This document shows positions 29,339 to 42,826 of a DNA stretch of 64,000 nt, piece after piece. Below the pieces are notes generated by a model that was given only the letters and a program-made list of their open reading frames with translations, was not told the origin of the DNA and did no database searches. The first letter of the stretch is position 1. Every line of letters starts with the position of its first letter. This DNA comes from Aldrovandia affinis (Eukaryota > Chordata > Actinopteri > Notacanthiformes > Halosauridae). A program made the position numbers and the translations under genes. The stretch spans positions 2,490,547 to 2,554,546 of the forward strand of contig JAINUG010000004.1 of the NCBI GenBank assembly GCA_029706075.1. Direction: 5' to 3'.

Positions 29339-30499
29339 TAACAGACACCATCAACTCAACACCAACATCAAAGATCATGAAAGGGTGACAGAGGATGGAA
29401 TAAGGTATCCTAAGAGGGAGTATTCAGATCAATATTAACTCCACTCCTAATAAATAAAGTGCTTTATGTTGAAATGAATGCGGCCATTATCTTAGTGTCA
29501 GACAGATGAAACGCTTGGTGGTGGTGGAGGGTGGGGCAGGGTGTCCAGGAAGGGATTTTCTTTCAGGACAGGGTCACAGAGAAACAGGCCCAGATAAGCA
29601 GGGCTCAATTAATGTCAGGCCTCGTCAGAGGAGGTGTCGGTAGGAACGACGAGAGAGAAACGGGGGTCCCTCCGTGATCCCAAACAAGCGGAAACGGAAC
29701 TCTGAACTCCCGAGTTAATCATCCTGGCAGCCAGGAAAGCCTGTTTGGAAGGCAGGTGGGGGGAACGGGGGTCATTTTAATTGCCGCCTCTTTTCCCGCT
29801 CTCCCTCCTCGGTGTAATCGGGTGGGGGGCCAGATTGCATGTCGCCATAGCAGCAGCGCAGCCACCAGCTGTTTGAGAGCGATAATCCATTTTAAGTGTC
29901 TGTCCAGTTCACTTGTATAGGAGAGGTGGGCTTAGCATTTTACGCATTACATTTAGGCATTTAGCAGACGCTCTTATCCAGCCATAATGAGTCTAAATAG
30001 TTTTGCTCCATAACGGCAATGTTGGCCTACACACGCACTGAAAGGTTTGCAGCTGCGTTCCGGAAGCATCTCTCACTTTGTGTCCACAGCGGGGATGAAA
30101 AGTACCTGGAAGTATTATATTTGCTTAATGTGTTGAATCTTTGTCAGCCAGCTGTAGAAATGCAAGACTTGCATGTTGTTCACTAAGTAGTTGTCTTATT
30201 ATGTTCACACCAATATTCTCCTGGGGCAATTGATTAATAGATTTTTTGAACTACTTTCTTATCAATATTTACTTTAAATAGATCAGCTATTTTTTTACAA
30301 AAATATCAATCTTAATTAGCATTGTATTAATTTGTCTGAAATAACATGTAATGTAAATAACTTAATGGTTATCTAGGCTGTCTCAAGGAAGTATGTCAAA
30401 GTAAAAACTAAAAACAAAGTCCTCTGTCCAAACGGGCAAACCGCGACTTGTCCCGCTGCGTTGCGCGCCGTGGTGCGTCTCTTCTCTCGCTTTGATGCC
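29339..30499. other. Non-coding
   Basis: Nothing gene-like. A short copy of the dispersed fish tail (TTTAGCAGACGCTCTTATCC) lies at 29948-29980. The second half is AT-rich. Confidence 0.5.
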
Positions 30500-30679
30500 G
30501 TGACTCCGCCCCTCTGTTCCGCTGATAGGCTGCAAGTTGTAGAAGGGGGCGGGCTCAAAGAATTCCCGAAAGAATCTCTCTTTAGCAGATGGTGAAGAAA
30601 GGGAACTTTCACACTCGCACAAGTAGGAGAGCGCGTGCGGTCTGATCCTACTGGAGCTTGCGGATCTGTGTGCGTGACC
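30500..30679 (+). promoter_or_regulatory. mob2: Putative GC-box promoter of mob2 first exon
   Basis: The sequence turns CpG-rich immediately before the first exon. Two GC boxes in opposite orientation are visible, CCGCCCC at 30506-30512 and GGGGGCGGG at 30545-30553. No TATA box is seen at a fitting distance, as is usual for housekeeping-type promoters. The assignment is inferred from position and composition. Confidence 0.5.
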
Positions 30680-30795
30680 ATGGTCGGAGATCACTGCACC
30701 CTGTCGGGAGACAATACAGCTTTGCTTTCTCAGAAAACCCCCAAGAACGGATTAAGTTGCAAAATGGTCCTTCAGGCTGTCGGCAAAGTGTTGAG
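30680..30795 (+). CDS. mob2: mob2 first coding exon (39-residue N-terminus)
   Basis: ATG in strong context (ACCATGG) opens 38 codons plus AG. The peptide begins MVGDHCTLSGDNTALLSQ and ends KMVLQAVGKVL, then an AG|GTAAAG donor. Joined to 42827 it makes VLR|KSK and a continuous 254-residue Mob2 (all five exons sum to 255 codons with the stop). It follows a CpG-rich block with GC boxes. An internal Met at residue 29 could serve as a second start. The N-terminal tail precedes the Mob domain and probably sets localisation or partner choice. This is the best supported of the first exons. Confidence 0.8.
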
Positions 30796-32621
30796 GTAAA
30801 GATACAAGTATATGCCATGTTTTTTTCCATGTAGCCTACGTGTCGCGTATTTGTTTTGGATGGTATGTATTGCACAAGAGCAACTTTGGGAAGCGTGCTC
30901 AACGTTAAAAGTGGAACTTTCCGTTGGCAGAATGTACGGACTTGGGGTATGGAGAGTGACCTCCCGATTCATAACCTTTCCTCGTTATGAATATAACGTT
31001 AAAATGGCAAGGTACACACATTCTAATATTGCACACCAAATGTTATTATGTAACGAACGTTTCGATATCAGATGCACTACACTATCCCATTGCTGCGAAG
31101 TATTTTCAAGCAATAATACGAATAGAAACGCGGAAAATACTCACGGTATTAATGATTCTGTCAGAACGCGTACACAACTACACCACCGGTTGTCATAAGG
31201 AAGCTGAGTCGTTTCAGCGGTAATTCTTTGGCGATACCATTATTCTGGCAGCTGCTGATTCAAATCTTATTTCATACAGCGCAGAAACGAAATTGGAACG
31301 GGAACCGAGAAAGGTTAAACCCTAGTCACGCGTCACACTTTTTTAGTACTCTCAACCTAGTTAGGAAAAAGGTATTTTAAATGTAATGTCGTATGTCCTA
31401 ATTTGCACATTTTTTAGCATTTACGTGTTGTCGAACGCGTATTTACATGGCCCCAAATGACAACACTGTGTTTAGCGTTTAAACTTGGAAAGGAGATTCC
31501 ATCGCATACTCGGACAAAAGTGGGTCAGCGATAATCCGATTCCAGTGGTAGTTTTACCTGTTGCTAGTAGGTGACGGATTTCAAATACCTGAATTTTTCC
31601 TGCAGGCGCACTGTGGAGTGGAAAGCCTAGTGAAACAGGAGTCCAGTCCTCTGCAGCTAAATAATTAACGGTCTTGTCCCTGCTTTACCAGAGTGCTCAG
31701 ATATGGATTTTTAAGTAGACCTTTACATTGACGCTTCATCTTTTCCAGGTATGCTGAACCTTGTTTGCTTGTTGATTACGCGCACTCTATACGCACAAGA
31801 ACAATACCCATTCATCTGCAATACCTCTGCATGTTTGCAAGAAGCAAGTGGCTTAATACGCAGTGAATTAAACCATCCTGAAGGGTTACCTTTAGGCAGT
31901 TTTTACCCCTCTAACATAGAATTGTTTCTTTATTGAAACAAAAAGTAAATATTATACTTAATTTGTTATTAATATGAACTACAGCTTCTTGTCGTGCAGA
32001 ACGCAGTGCATGGAGTTTGTGAGGTGACCCAGACATTGTGGAGAGATTTGATTTAACAACAACAACAACAAAAAACTAAAAATTGCCAGGGGCTGCTCAA
32101 GGGCTGCTAAGATTTTTTGGGGGGGCCGATATCTCCACCATCCCACCAAAAATGTTCCCGTTTGCTTATGTGACCCAATACCGAGGCTGTTCAAGTATAG
32201 GTTCTGGGGAAACACAAAGCTGGAATATAGACAGAAAGGCTAATAGAATCAAATCTGGTATACGGGTAGTAGAGAAAAATATCATTCATTTATAAATCAT
32301 AAATTTCCCCAGAATTACTCCAGAAACATATTACAGTAAGTTGAATGACATTTACTAGATATTCAGCAATGGAGTTCTTGTAACTAGGCTACTTAGTGTT
32401 CATATGAGGTAAACATTAGCTGTTGTTTAGTGTTTTCTGTAATGAAGGCTAGACTACTTTGAAGAGTCTATGCTGTATTCATCAAGTTTGGAGAGGGCTG
32501 GCTGAAATGATAAAAATATCACTCAAAGAGACTGAAAGGGTGTCAGCTTAGACACCATGTGAGAGTGTGTGGTGTGTGTGCGCGTACGTGCGTGTGAATT
32601 TGCATGTGTCCGTGCGTGTCT

Positions 32622-32667
<46 letters not shown>

Positions 32668-34400
32668 TGTTTGTGCGTGTGTTTGTGTGTGTGTTTGTGC
32701 GTGTGTTTGTGCGTGCGTGCGTGTGAGTGACCGTGAGAGAGAGAGAGAATCTGTGCATGTTGTGTGTTTGTGTGAGTTCCAACTCCAGGCTGAAATTTTC
32801 AGTAATTGGCTCACGCAGCCTTTAAATTTCATCAACGTGAGTGAATTCTCCAGGGCCCACTGCTATGCGGAGCCGTTTAGCGTTTACGCCCGTGAGATTT
32901 GGAGCTGTAGACTATTATGGGGGGCCCTAACCGTGCCCCCCACCCCCGGTCCCTGTTCACATCGGGACAGGCTTATTTATCTACAGGTGTAATGGGAAGT
33001 GGGGTAACAAAGAGGAATGTTAGGGGCGGGGTGAGGAGGGGAAGGGGAGCGTAGGATGCAGTGGTGGTAAATGCATTGTGAACACGATCCCAAGCTGTTC
33101 CTCCAGGTGGCCGTTGTCATGTTGATGGCCCCTCGTTTCATGCTCCCCGCGGGGTTCCTCTTGGTCTCTCTGTGAACTATGGTGCTGTCCTTGGAGCAAG
33201 TGCTGCCACAGGGTCTATAGACCCACCGGATACTCACCGGATACTCACCTCTGCGTTCTTAACGTTGAACGTTCTGTCTCCCTACCAACTTGACGCATCT
33301 ATTGAAAATTCACTGAAGGGGTGTGGAAAAGTATGATAATGTGTCAATACTCCTGTCCTGTACTGCAAGCTCTGTAGGTAAGAAGCCAAGAGGACAGAAG
33401 GAACACAGGAGTTTGGTATCTGGTAGGCCTATAGAATCTGTGGTACTGCTGCCTGGGCCCGTTCTAGAGGCCCCTCCTTCAGAGCTCTGACATGGCTGCT
33501 CATGGAGACTGGCAGGTAGAGTAGGCAGTAATACAAGTCCACGCTGCTCAGAGCCCTGTGGTCTTTTGGGCCGTAGCCCAAATCTCATAGGCACACAGCG
33601 TTGGAGCAGCTGGATCTGTGGCCTGAGAGGAGCCGAGTCTGGTGATCAGGTGATTTTTTTATTGTATTTTTCTTGGCATGTCTCCAGGCCCTGAACTGAT
33701 AAATCTGTTGCTCTGCAGACTGAGTTGCTGCAGGCTGCGGTCTTGACTTGATGCTTGCATTTGAACACAGCGCGGGATAGAGACCAGCGCTGAGCAGGCT
33801 CGTAGCTTTCGCTAGATGATAAGGTCACCCACTGAGTTGCTGTAGTGTTTGCTGAAGAGCAATGGCTTGATTGGACGGGGGGCGGGGGACGGGGGGGTGG
33901 TTGGATAACCTAAGGAGAGCGCACAGCTGAGGAAGAAATCTGATCTGTGTGACCGACCGTCCACACAGGAAGTTCATCTGTAGCGGTGTCCTTCAGTCCA
34001 TACGAATACAGGAGCATGAAGGAGCGAGTCAGTTAAAAATAATTATTACAATAACAGCCATGGATTGCATTCTTGTGCTGCCTCCCGTCGCCCACCTGGA
34101 TGATTCACGGTGGCCATTTTGCGCCAGAACGCTCTCCGCACATCAGCTGAGGTGGAGAGGGAGGAAATTATTGAGCCAAATAGAGAGAAAGACTAGGAGG
34201 AAGAGATGGGATTGTTGTTCTGCGTGTGGCAGACGGGTCACCCTCTGAGGTCACCCAGCCGCAGCAGTGCTCTCGGCTCTGTAACGGCGACCTCGTCTTG
34301 GTATGGGACGGTGTCTTCTGTCAGCGCAAGGGGACATGGGGAAAAAAGACACGTTCAGAGTGTCTCTGTAACAGGGCTCCAGAGAGCAGCTCCAGAGCCC
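30796..34400. other. mob2 intron sequence
   Basis: No exon supported. A mixed TG/TGCG tract spans about 32565-32730. The remainder is unique-looking sequence without recognisable genes on either strand. Confidence 0.6.
32565..32730. repeat. TG/TGCG/TTTG microsatellite
   Basis: Degenerate TG repeat with a pure core at about 32628-32660 and interrupted flanks of GTGCGTGTGTTT type. Confidence 0.93.
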
Positions 34401-34653
34401 AGGGCCCGTATTCATACAGTGCTGATCTAGGATCAGTTTTGCCTTTTGGCTCATAATGGATGAGGTTAAAATATGGACAGGGTAACCTGATCCTGAATCA
34501 GCACTGCTTCTGTGAGACGCTTTATGAATATGGGCCCTGATCTAGGATCAGTTTTGCCTTTCGGTTCATAATGGATAAGGTTAATATATGGACGGGGTAA
34601 CCTGATCCTGAATCAGCACTGCTACTGTGAGACGCTTTATGAACATGGACCCT
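34401..34653. mobile_element. MITE-like foldback element in tandem duplicate
   Basis: The first copy (34401-34538) has inverted ends AGGGCCCGTATTCATA and TATGAATATGGGCCCT, and internal inverted arms around GTGCTGATCTAGGATCAG. A second copy (34531-34653) follows directly, sharing the middle end and closing with TATGAACATGGACCCT. The copies are about 90% alike. There is no coding capacity. This looks like a non-autonomous DNA element of a type common in fish genomes; the superfamily is not assigned. Confidence 0.8.
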
Positions 34654-37270
34654 AAGGAGTAGGCCTAAGTAAGTCAGGGAACTCCAACCTTAGACTCTGT
34701 TCTGCAAAACACCACCCCCCAGAATCCACTGCAATGTTTTTGACTTTTTGTTTTGTTTGTCAACAAAACGCAACACTGAAAAACCAGGAAAAGCAATTAG
34801 GTGACTAACGGGAATTGGAATAAACCCACCCCGTGAGAGCGTGTATTGGAATGCAGCATGGTATTGGATGGATGGTATTCTGTCCTTCAATTGTGTTCCA
34901 AAAATGTCAAAGGCCCTTGTTACGGATCAGGCGGGTGCAATGCTGTTTGGCCCATTCTTTAGTTAGGAAAATATGTTCGCTTGCGCAGTGTGGAGCAGAG
35001 ATGTCTTTTAGACTTGTTTTTTTGCCTTTGAAGGTCAGTCAGTGGGCCGGTTGTCTGTCTGAATTGTTTGAATAGCTAACATTCCAAATCAGAATGGGCA
35101 GAAAAAACGACTTGGTGTGTTTTCAATTCACGGCTTGCCCCATTTTCACTCAAACTTTCACCCGCAAAGGAGGGGAGATCCGAGCATTCGGCCAGAATTT
35201 GACGCAAGTTGTTTGTCACAAGCAGTGTGGGGTTTGTTCCATTTCTGTCCCGAAAAGAGACTAGTTATAATTTAAGCCTTGTGGGGGTGGGGGAGGACAG
35301 GAAAACATGCGGGCAGCCCTGAGAAGAGTCAGAGTGGCAGGGCAGAGCTAAAAACGCTCTTTCTACGCAGTTCAGCAAGGCGGATGCCATAGTTTAAGTC
35401 GCCACTTTGAACCAACCCGCATTCCATATGCTAACAATCAGGGTTGTTTTCTGGTCCAGCGTTGTTCCTGTTTAGGTTACGGTTTCGCAATCCCCAGGGC
35501 AGGGGGGGGGGGTTCTGGGAGAGTGCCACTTGTGGCGTAAAAATTCAATAAATGGATCACTTACAAGAAAAATAATAACTGGCTAGTGCTGTTGTGTTAT
35601 TGCATAATGCAGTAATAACACAGAAATCTGGATTATTTTGGACTCCCTGGCATTTCGGCGGCAGACCGGGGCGGCAGCACAACTGATGGAATTTGTTCTC
35701 GTCTCCAGTATTTTGGTTGGTAGTGGGGGCAGACATTGAGATTAAACGGCAAACGGCTTCTTCTGAGGTCACTGTTGCCATGTGACCACATATAGGCCAA
35801 GTTTAGATTCACTTGTTGACGAAATCTGTTCTTTAACAAAGGGTGCCTTTTGTTGCTTTCCGAATAAAACACTCGGAAGGTAGGCTGTGCTGCAGAGGGT
35901 GGCTTTTGTGCGTTATCTGGTCCTGAACGGGACGATTAGTGAAATTAGAAACAGGCCCAGAATGAGAGCCACCTGCCCCTGGGGCCTGGGATCTGTAACT
36001 TTTTGGGGAACTATTTTTAAACCTTGCTCCTTCAGCGGGTTGTTAAAATACCTCATTTATCTTAATCGCAGTCAAATGTGTTCAGCCTCGGCTTCGTGCT
36101 TTACGCTGTGCATGCTGTGGGTTGCCAGGTTTTGAGTCCCCCATGTGCTGTGGGTTGCAGGTTTTGTGGTGACCCTTCCCGGGGTTGCCAGGTTTTTGTG
36201 GATTCCCGTGCCTGGAGTTGCCAGGTCTTTTATTCCCCTGTCATGTCAGGTGTCCCCAGCATGGTGAGAGGAAGATGGACTGCGGAGCCACAGACAATGG
36301 AGCCTACCGATTACCCCCCACCCCCTGTCAGACTGCGTTTGCGTGTCCAAAACCGCACAGACATCAAACACGCCAAGGCTAGCTGCTCCTCTTTCAGTGC
36401 TAGGTGCCTCCTCCCTGAGGATACAGCAGATTGGTATGATGTTCTAGCTCTGGTTACCATGGCGAGTGTCCCTCCTTCTTCTGCAGCGTTTGATGTGGAC
36501 AACCCCACCTCTCCCTGGTGGTCCAGCACCCTGCCCCAGGCTGAGGGATTGCGTTGGCTCTGTTCCCTGGACCTCCCCCTCCCCTTGTAGCGGGACTCGG
36601 CGAACGTTCAGAGGCTAATTGAAAGAGGGGCGCAGGGCGTTCCTCCTGGGCTGATTACAGATCCGCCTCCCTGCCTAAGAGCGGAGACACAAAGTCCCGA
36701 GCTCCTGGGACAAGCTGTTTCCCACCGCTGCTCCCAGCTCACCTGTGCAGGGCAATGAGCATCAAGCTCTCTCTACCTCTACCTCTTTCTCTCTTTCTCA
36801 ATCTTTCTTTCTCTCTTTCTCATACTCTTTTGTGCCATCTCTCAATTCCTGTCTTTCTATCTTCTCTCTATATATTCCCCCTCTCTCCTTCTTTTAATCC
36901 TTCTCTCTCCCTTGCATCTGTATATCTCCCCCCTCCCTGTCTCTTGCTCATTCTTTCTCCCTGTCCTCCTCTCTCTGCGTCTGTCTGTCTGTGTCTGTTG
37001 CCATAGCGGGCTCTGTGCCCTGCTCTCAGTGAGAGTTGGCTCTTGTTGCTTAGAGGCTCAGCCTTCCCTCCCTTTTTACTTTGTCGTACAGAAGGGAGTA
37101 GGATCGCTCTGTAATGAGCTGTTGAGGGGATTTAGGCCTCTAAATCACCCACGTTCCCCATCTCTCTGGTAACCAGCAAGAGCTCCCCCCCTTCTCTTTT
37201 CCACTTGTTATTTTGCATCGCTTCCTCATGAACTTAAGGGGTTAATAATAATAATAATAATAATAATATA
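34654..37270. other. mob2 intron sequence
   Basis: No exon supported. There is a degenerate run of GTTGCCAGGTTTT-like units at about 36119-36230 and a pyrimidine-rich tract at 36765-36995. ORF 36078-36590 (170 codons) covers the degenerate repeat and resembles no family. Confidence 0.55.
36765..36995. repeat. Pyrimidine-rich tract
   Basis: About 230 bp dominated by CT with TTTC and CTCC units, the strand complement of the purine tract type seen at 25556. Confidence 0.85.
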
Positions 37271-37411
37271 TATATATGCCATTCAGCAGACGCTTTTATC
37301 CAAAACGACTTACAGTAGTGAGTATTTCAGTATATGTGGCCCCAATGGGAATTGAACCCACAACCTCAGCGTTGTCAGCGCCTTGCTCTACCTACTGAGC
37401 CACACAGAACC
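37271..37411 (-). mobile_element. tRNA-derived SINE, copy 1
   Basis: On the minus strand the copy begins with a tRNA-like head: an A-box region (TGGCTCAGTAGGTAGAGC, about 37385-37402) and a B-box region (GGTTCAATTCC, 37348-37358), as in RNA polymerase III promoters. It then passes into a tail ending in the fish repeat core AAGCGTCTGCTGAATGGCAT. The plus-strand left edge abuts (AAT)n and (TA)n microsatellite DNA (37243-37276). It is about 90% like the copy at 44056. Confidence 0.85.
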
Positions 37412-40400
37412 ATTATGCACTATGTGTATCAAACGCCAGCCCTCGAGGGAGCGAGCCTGAAAACTCTTGTGTTTTGAGAGGCCTTCTCCATAAATGTTCA
37501 GCTGTTTGTTTGTTGGCCATGGAGGCTTGGCTCGTGTGTCTCTGCCGCTCTGTTGCAGACTGCCACAGGTGTGTGTGCGTGCGTGTGCGTGTGTGCGTGC
37601 GTGCGTGCGTGCGTGTGTGTGTGTGCAGGCTGCTCACTAGCGTGAGGTTCACGGGGGAAAGCCAGTGCTCATAAACAGGCCTGAAGAACAGCGTGCTGCT
37701 GTGAAAGAAACATCATTTTGTAATTATCGTTCGTATCAGCATCCTCATCTGGTCAAAAGGGTCTGTAAACATTTTGGCTGGTTCCTCGAACACGCGCTGT
37801 TTTATGGATCTGAAGTCATTTCCTGTTCTTCTCCAAACGATTTCGCAAAGTTCTCCTTCCCAAAAATTGTGCGGTACGAGCCGAATTCTTGAGCCATTAG
37901 TTTATTTTAGGAAAAAGGAAAACTTCCAGCACTCCACCTCACCCCCACCCCCGCCCGCCCCGCCCCGCTGCCAGTGGCCGTTTCCTGCCGCCTCCACATG
38001 GTAATAGTCTCATGTTTTGGCCATAAAAGGTATCGTGTGCCTCCAGACCCGACCTGAAGGCCGAGAGCAGAGGCCAAAACCTGCTGGTGGGTGAGGCTCT
38101 GACGGGGTGGAGGGGGAGAGGGAGGGGGCAGGACGCAGGACCAGAGATTTCGAGTTCATGGGATTTTTTTATTTTTTATTTTTTTTTTTTTTTAAAGAAG
38201 TGTGGTCCCGGCCTGCTTTACCACAAAGATTCCTCGTCCTCCATCTGGCGGTGCTAACCGGATGACATGTTGAATTGACGCCTGAGTCAACGGTCTTGCT
38301 CAGGAACGACTCAACTACCATTTTTGAGTTCCGGTTTCAAAGGAGGGCGTATGGTTTACTGAAACGTGACCATACAGGTGGACGGGCCGAGATGTAGAGA
38401 TATCTGCTGTTGCAGTGTCGGTGGCCCCCTCGGCTGTGGTGCTAACCGGTGCCCGTTCATAACCGAATGAGAGGTCGAGATGTGGCTTCCGTTCCCCTTC
38501 CCCCTCCCCTTCCCCCTTCCCGCCGCGGGGCTCGGAGTCTGTCAGCGCTGCGCTCTCCTGCGAGCCGCTGAGAATCGGACAGGACGGGACACGCAGCAGA
38601 AGCGGCCTGCCCTAATCCCTCTGGAATGCTCGCCGCGTGCGCTCCTCTGAATTAACCCAAGAGTAGCCTCTGCCTTCCAATGCGCTCAGGTGGAGCAGAG
38701 TGGGCCGCAGCAGTGTCCCACGGTTCTGAATGGGTCGCTCGGCCTGAAGCCTGTACTGTTCTGCAGCTTCAGAAACCCTATTCAGCTATTGGGATCTTTC
38801 CAGTTTGAGTCACTGAGATGAATGAGATATCTCTTGGTATTATCCTTTTGATCATCAGATGATTTTTTTAGTGTTCCCAAAAATATCTTCCTTTTTTCCC
38901 TTCATTCTCCCTTTCACAAAGTACACTTTGCAGCAGAACTGCTGTTTGTGCTCCCAACAGCTGACATCACTCAGCTGTTTTTTGGGGGGGTTTTTTCCAA
39001 GGACAATGAGCGTTGGCAGCCAGGCAGCTTTCCTGCTACTGCTATCAAAACTCAGTTTCAATTTTCACCTTGAACTGGGTTCATAAAAATGTAATTTTAA
39101 GTTTTATAGCATTTGAACACTCAGATTGTATACTCTGTCCTGCACAGCTACATGTGTGTATACACAGCTCCTTAACCCAGTATATCCACCAACAGCAGGG
39201 GGCACTGTGGCGCATTGATTTATAATAGGGAATTGGCTTGGTTGTGAGGTGACTGGGTTTTCCCTCCCAGCTGTGGCAGTCAGTCAGCAAAGTGGGGGGG
39301 CCACAGGGACCTCCCCTGTCTGTGTCTCCCCAGGACAGGCTGGCTGAGGGCTGAGGGCTGAGGGCTGCAGCTGGCTCCTACCAATCTCCCTTTCACTGCT
39401 CCACCAGCTGTAGGGGACAGCTGCCCTAGGTGCCCTCCAGTGTAGAGCCAGGGGGGGTGGCCCAAAAAGGCCACTGGCGCCTCTGTGCATTATGTACGTC
39501 AGACCATTGCTTTTATGTATTGTAACTGTGAAGCACTTTGTTATTAATATTATTAAAATGCTCAGGTCCTATCCGTGTGCTGATGTTTAAAGTGAGCCGG
39601 TTTTGATAGGGAGGGTACAATGTGGGGGTAGATGGGGGAGGGTGGGGGTGGTTGTCAAGGTTTTTAGGTTTTTCTCAAGCAAAGTTGAAGATATGCTGGA
39701 ACTCGAGTTAAGCACTGTGTTGTCTTGTTAAAACGACAGCGTAGCATACCTTCCCAAAACCTCCCTCCCTCCTGAACTGTTTAGCTGGCTGCCTCAAACC
39801 CCTGTTTACTCCCAGGCAGCTGTGCTGCGCTCGTGTTGACTCCGCCGTGTTTGCTAAACGCCTGGAGTGTGCTCAGGGCCCCGTGGGTCAAAGGGCCAAG
39901 ACGTCTCTTCCAGGTCTCGACTCTGACGTGCGTCTGAGAGGGCAGGAAAGTGAAAGGAACAGGCCAAGAATGGGGGAGGGGGTGCAGTGCTATGTTTAGA
40001 CCGAGGGGCGTATGGACAGAGGGCCGGAAATCGCGGTCAACAAAAAAAAAGCGCTATAAATGACATGTGGGAGTGTTCTGGAAGGCCTTCTGTCCCCAAG
40101 CAAACCCACGCGGACAGCAGCAAGAAGAAGCAGGGAGGTGGAGCATGGCAAGGAAGTAAAGTCACACAGTCGAGCTCTTCATACGCCGTAGAGTGACCAC
40201 AGCAGAAGGGGAAAGGAGACAGACGAGGGAGTCGTAGGCTCGGAGCTGGGGTGGTCTCACCAGCGGCCCAGAGATGAGGGCGTTCACTGTCCCTCTGTTT
40301 CTGGGCTGAAGGTTACATCCAGGTCGTTTAGTTAAAACCAGAGTGTGATCTTGTGATCATGATTTAATCAGGGAATGCTGATTTTCAGACTCTAAACGTC

Positions 40401-42826
40401 TCAGCCAGAAGCAGAGGATTTGGGTACGTTACAAGCACACACATCAGGAGCTCTTGTGCTCTTTGGCAGCTGATCGCAGGGGAGAGAATGATCAGCAGTA
40501 AAGCCAAAATACTAGTGGCCCCCCAGAGACATTTAAGGTCTGGAAATCAGTGTTCCCTGATTTATGAAAGATCACAAGATTTAATCAGGGAAAAAATAAG
40601 GAAAAGTCGTATCTCTGAAAAGGTGAAAACGGGGAGCGGGATTGGGAGGGATGGGATCAGGCCAGCTGGAAGATTCTGCGTAGAGGTAAACTGCGGAGCT
40701 GGCAGCCCAACAGAACTGGGCCTGTGGCCAAACCCAATGACAGGCCGGATCACATCGCGCCCCCGGGGGCCAGAGCGCTCTGTGAGGAGCGGTTGTGTAT
40801 GTAGGTTAGTGTGGGGGGGGGTGTGTGTGTGTTTAGGGAGCAGTGTACACAGCAGCAGGACTCAGAGTGTCGGCGCACAAGGCCGGGGTCTGTGCGCAAA
40901 GGCCGGGCCGCTCCACAGGGGCCCGCTGTTTAAAGGCCAGGGCCCGTCGGCCCGTCGGCCGGACACACAAGCCCCCGCTTTGTACCCTTGTGCTTCGCCT
41001 CAGCACAGCGGCACCCCTTCCCTTGTTGTTCTTGGATGGGACATTACCCCCAAAAAAACACCCCCACCCGCCCCAGCGCCTCTTAAATACGCCCGTGCCC
41101 AAAGAGGGGGAGCTGAAAAGGGGCCATTGATTTGCGTGCTCTCTGACGTGCATGCAGATAAGAATCAGCTGATGGACAAGGAGGGCCTAAGAGTGGGATG
41201 GGGCGTTCTTTCGGGTTTGGGGAGGCCCGGCTTGTACTCGCGCTTGTCCCCACAGTCCCCTCGGTCAGTATGATGGGACGCATCGGGGGACGACCATGTT
41301 GAGAAATGCAGATTACATTTCAGATTACTCCTCTCTATGGAGATGGGAGAAGCAGATGGGTGTCCGACATCGGGATGAGCGATGAGCTGCTGGTTGAGCG
41401 TATATTGACCCAGGACCACTGCTGCTGGAGCTGTCTGGTCTCTCCCACACACTTTCTGTTTAACTGGCACTCCGGTTCACGTTTAACACAGCCCCCCGCC
41501 CAAAAGAGCCTACTGCCGTAAATGTAAAGGCGGGTGGTGGTTGTTAGTTTTCGGGGGTTGGGGTTGGGGTGGGACGGGGGTGTAAAATTACATGCGAGTG
41601 CTGAAAATAGCACAGGGAAGTAAAAGGAGCCGGTCTTGTGTTTGCGGTCGCGGCGCTAATGTCAGGGCGGGGCTGGGGACCCGCATCCGCGGAGGAAACG
41701 ACGGCCGCCCTTAGAGCCCTCTCTGTAATCCACCTCAAAGAGCAGCAGACACGCACTCTACACATCCCCCCCCAAAAGCACATCTGCCAGACCTCCCGGC
41801 AACAGACTCGCAAGCACTGCACCGAGCAAGCAGCGGCTAAATGGCTAACAGCATGCGGGAGGGCCCAATGTCACGTTTCTCAAGTCGGTGAATCATAAAA
41901 ATAATACAAAGAAACTGATATTTGTACCCAGCTTGGGCAAGCTTCTTCACAAGGAGTGATTTGAAGAAACATTAAAGCATTACGAAAATAAACAAATAAA
42001 AGTGACGAGTACAAAACAAGTACAAAAAGAAGGAAAAGTATCAAAGACGAGAGAGGAGTGAAATTGTGACATTTAAAATGTAATACAAAGACTGAAAAAC
42101 GAGACTTGTAGTTGGCTGTAACAGAAGAAATCGGGGACAGAGACTGAGTGCAGTTTGAGCCCTGCAGGGTGAGAGGGCCGCTGAACCCGGGAGCGCCCGG
42201 GACGGTTCATTTACGACCGCGGCGTTTGACGTGCTGTGCTTACGCACCGGAGCGTCAGCGCTCACGCGATTCTGGGGTGTGTCTGTGTGTCTGTCTGCGA
42301 GCCGCTAGGCACATTCCTCACCTGGTGAGGTAGAAAGGCAGGAACCTCACCGAACTGGCCAATGAAACAGAGGAGCGTAAAGTCACAGTATAGATGACTC
42401 CTGTTAGACAAAAATGGAATGTGATTGTATTTGTTTATCTTTTAACCGTGACAAACACGCCCGTTGGTGTGTAAATGCATGTCACAGTGCCCTCTGGGGC
42501 TTAGAACCGGTCTTCCACTTAGCACCTGACTTGAAGACCTGACTGAATGCCAGGTGATTTGATTCATGCCCATGTGACATCCTGCGTTTAAACTCATAGG
42601 TGCCGGGACAGAAGGATCCCCCACTCAACCTCTCCGGCCTACCCAGCCCCTGGGTTAGAGAACGATCACTCATTTTAACTTCAGATTTTGCTCTCTGAAT
42701 TAAAAAAAAAAAAAATTTTTTTTGTGAATTTATTTATTTTTCTTGATCTGTTGTCCCCTCTATCACTCCCCTGATTGTCCCACCCTGGACACTCTAACCC
42801 TGCCCTCTTTCCGGTTCTTTTCGCAG
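37412..42826. other. mob2 intron sequence up to the common exon
   Basis: No exon supported. There is a TGCG/TG tract near 37570-37626, a poly(T) run near 38176-38193, and CpG-rich but uncharacterised DNA near 38440-38620. ORF 40488-41273 (261 codons) is long but has no recognisable domain, no codon-like composition and a competing ORF on the other strand. Confidence 0.55.

Noticed and set aside
37519-37568. ATG-led segment MEAWLVCLCRSVADCH ending AG|GTGTGT in mob2 phase
   Set aside because: The donor GT is simply the start of a TG/TGCG microsatellite and nothing else supports an exon.
40488-41273. ORF of 261 codons
   Set aside because: The longest non-assigned ORF in mob2 intron DNA, but it has no family resemblance, low-complexity stretches and overlapping minus-strand ORFs of similar quality.
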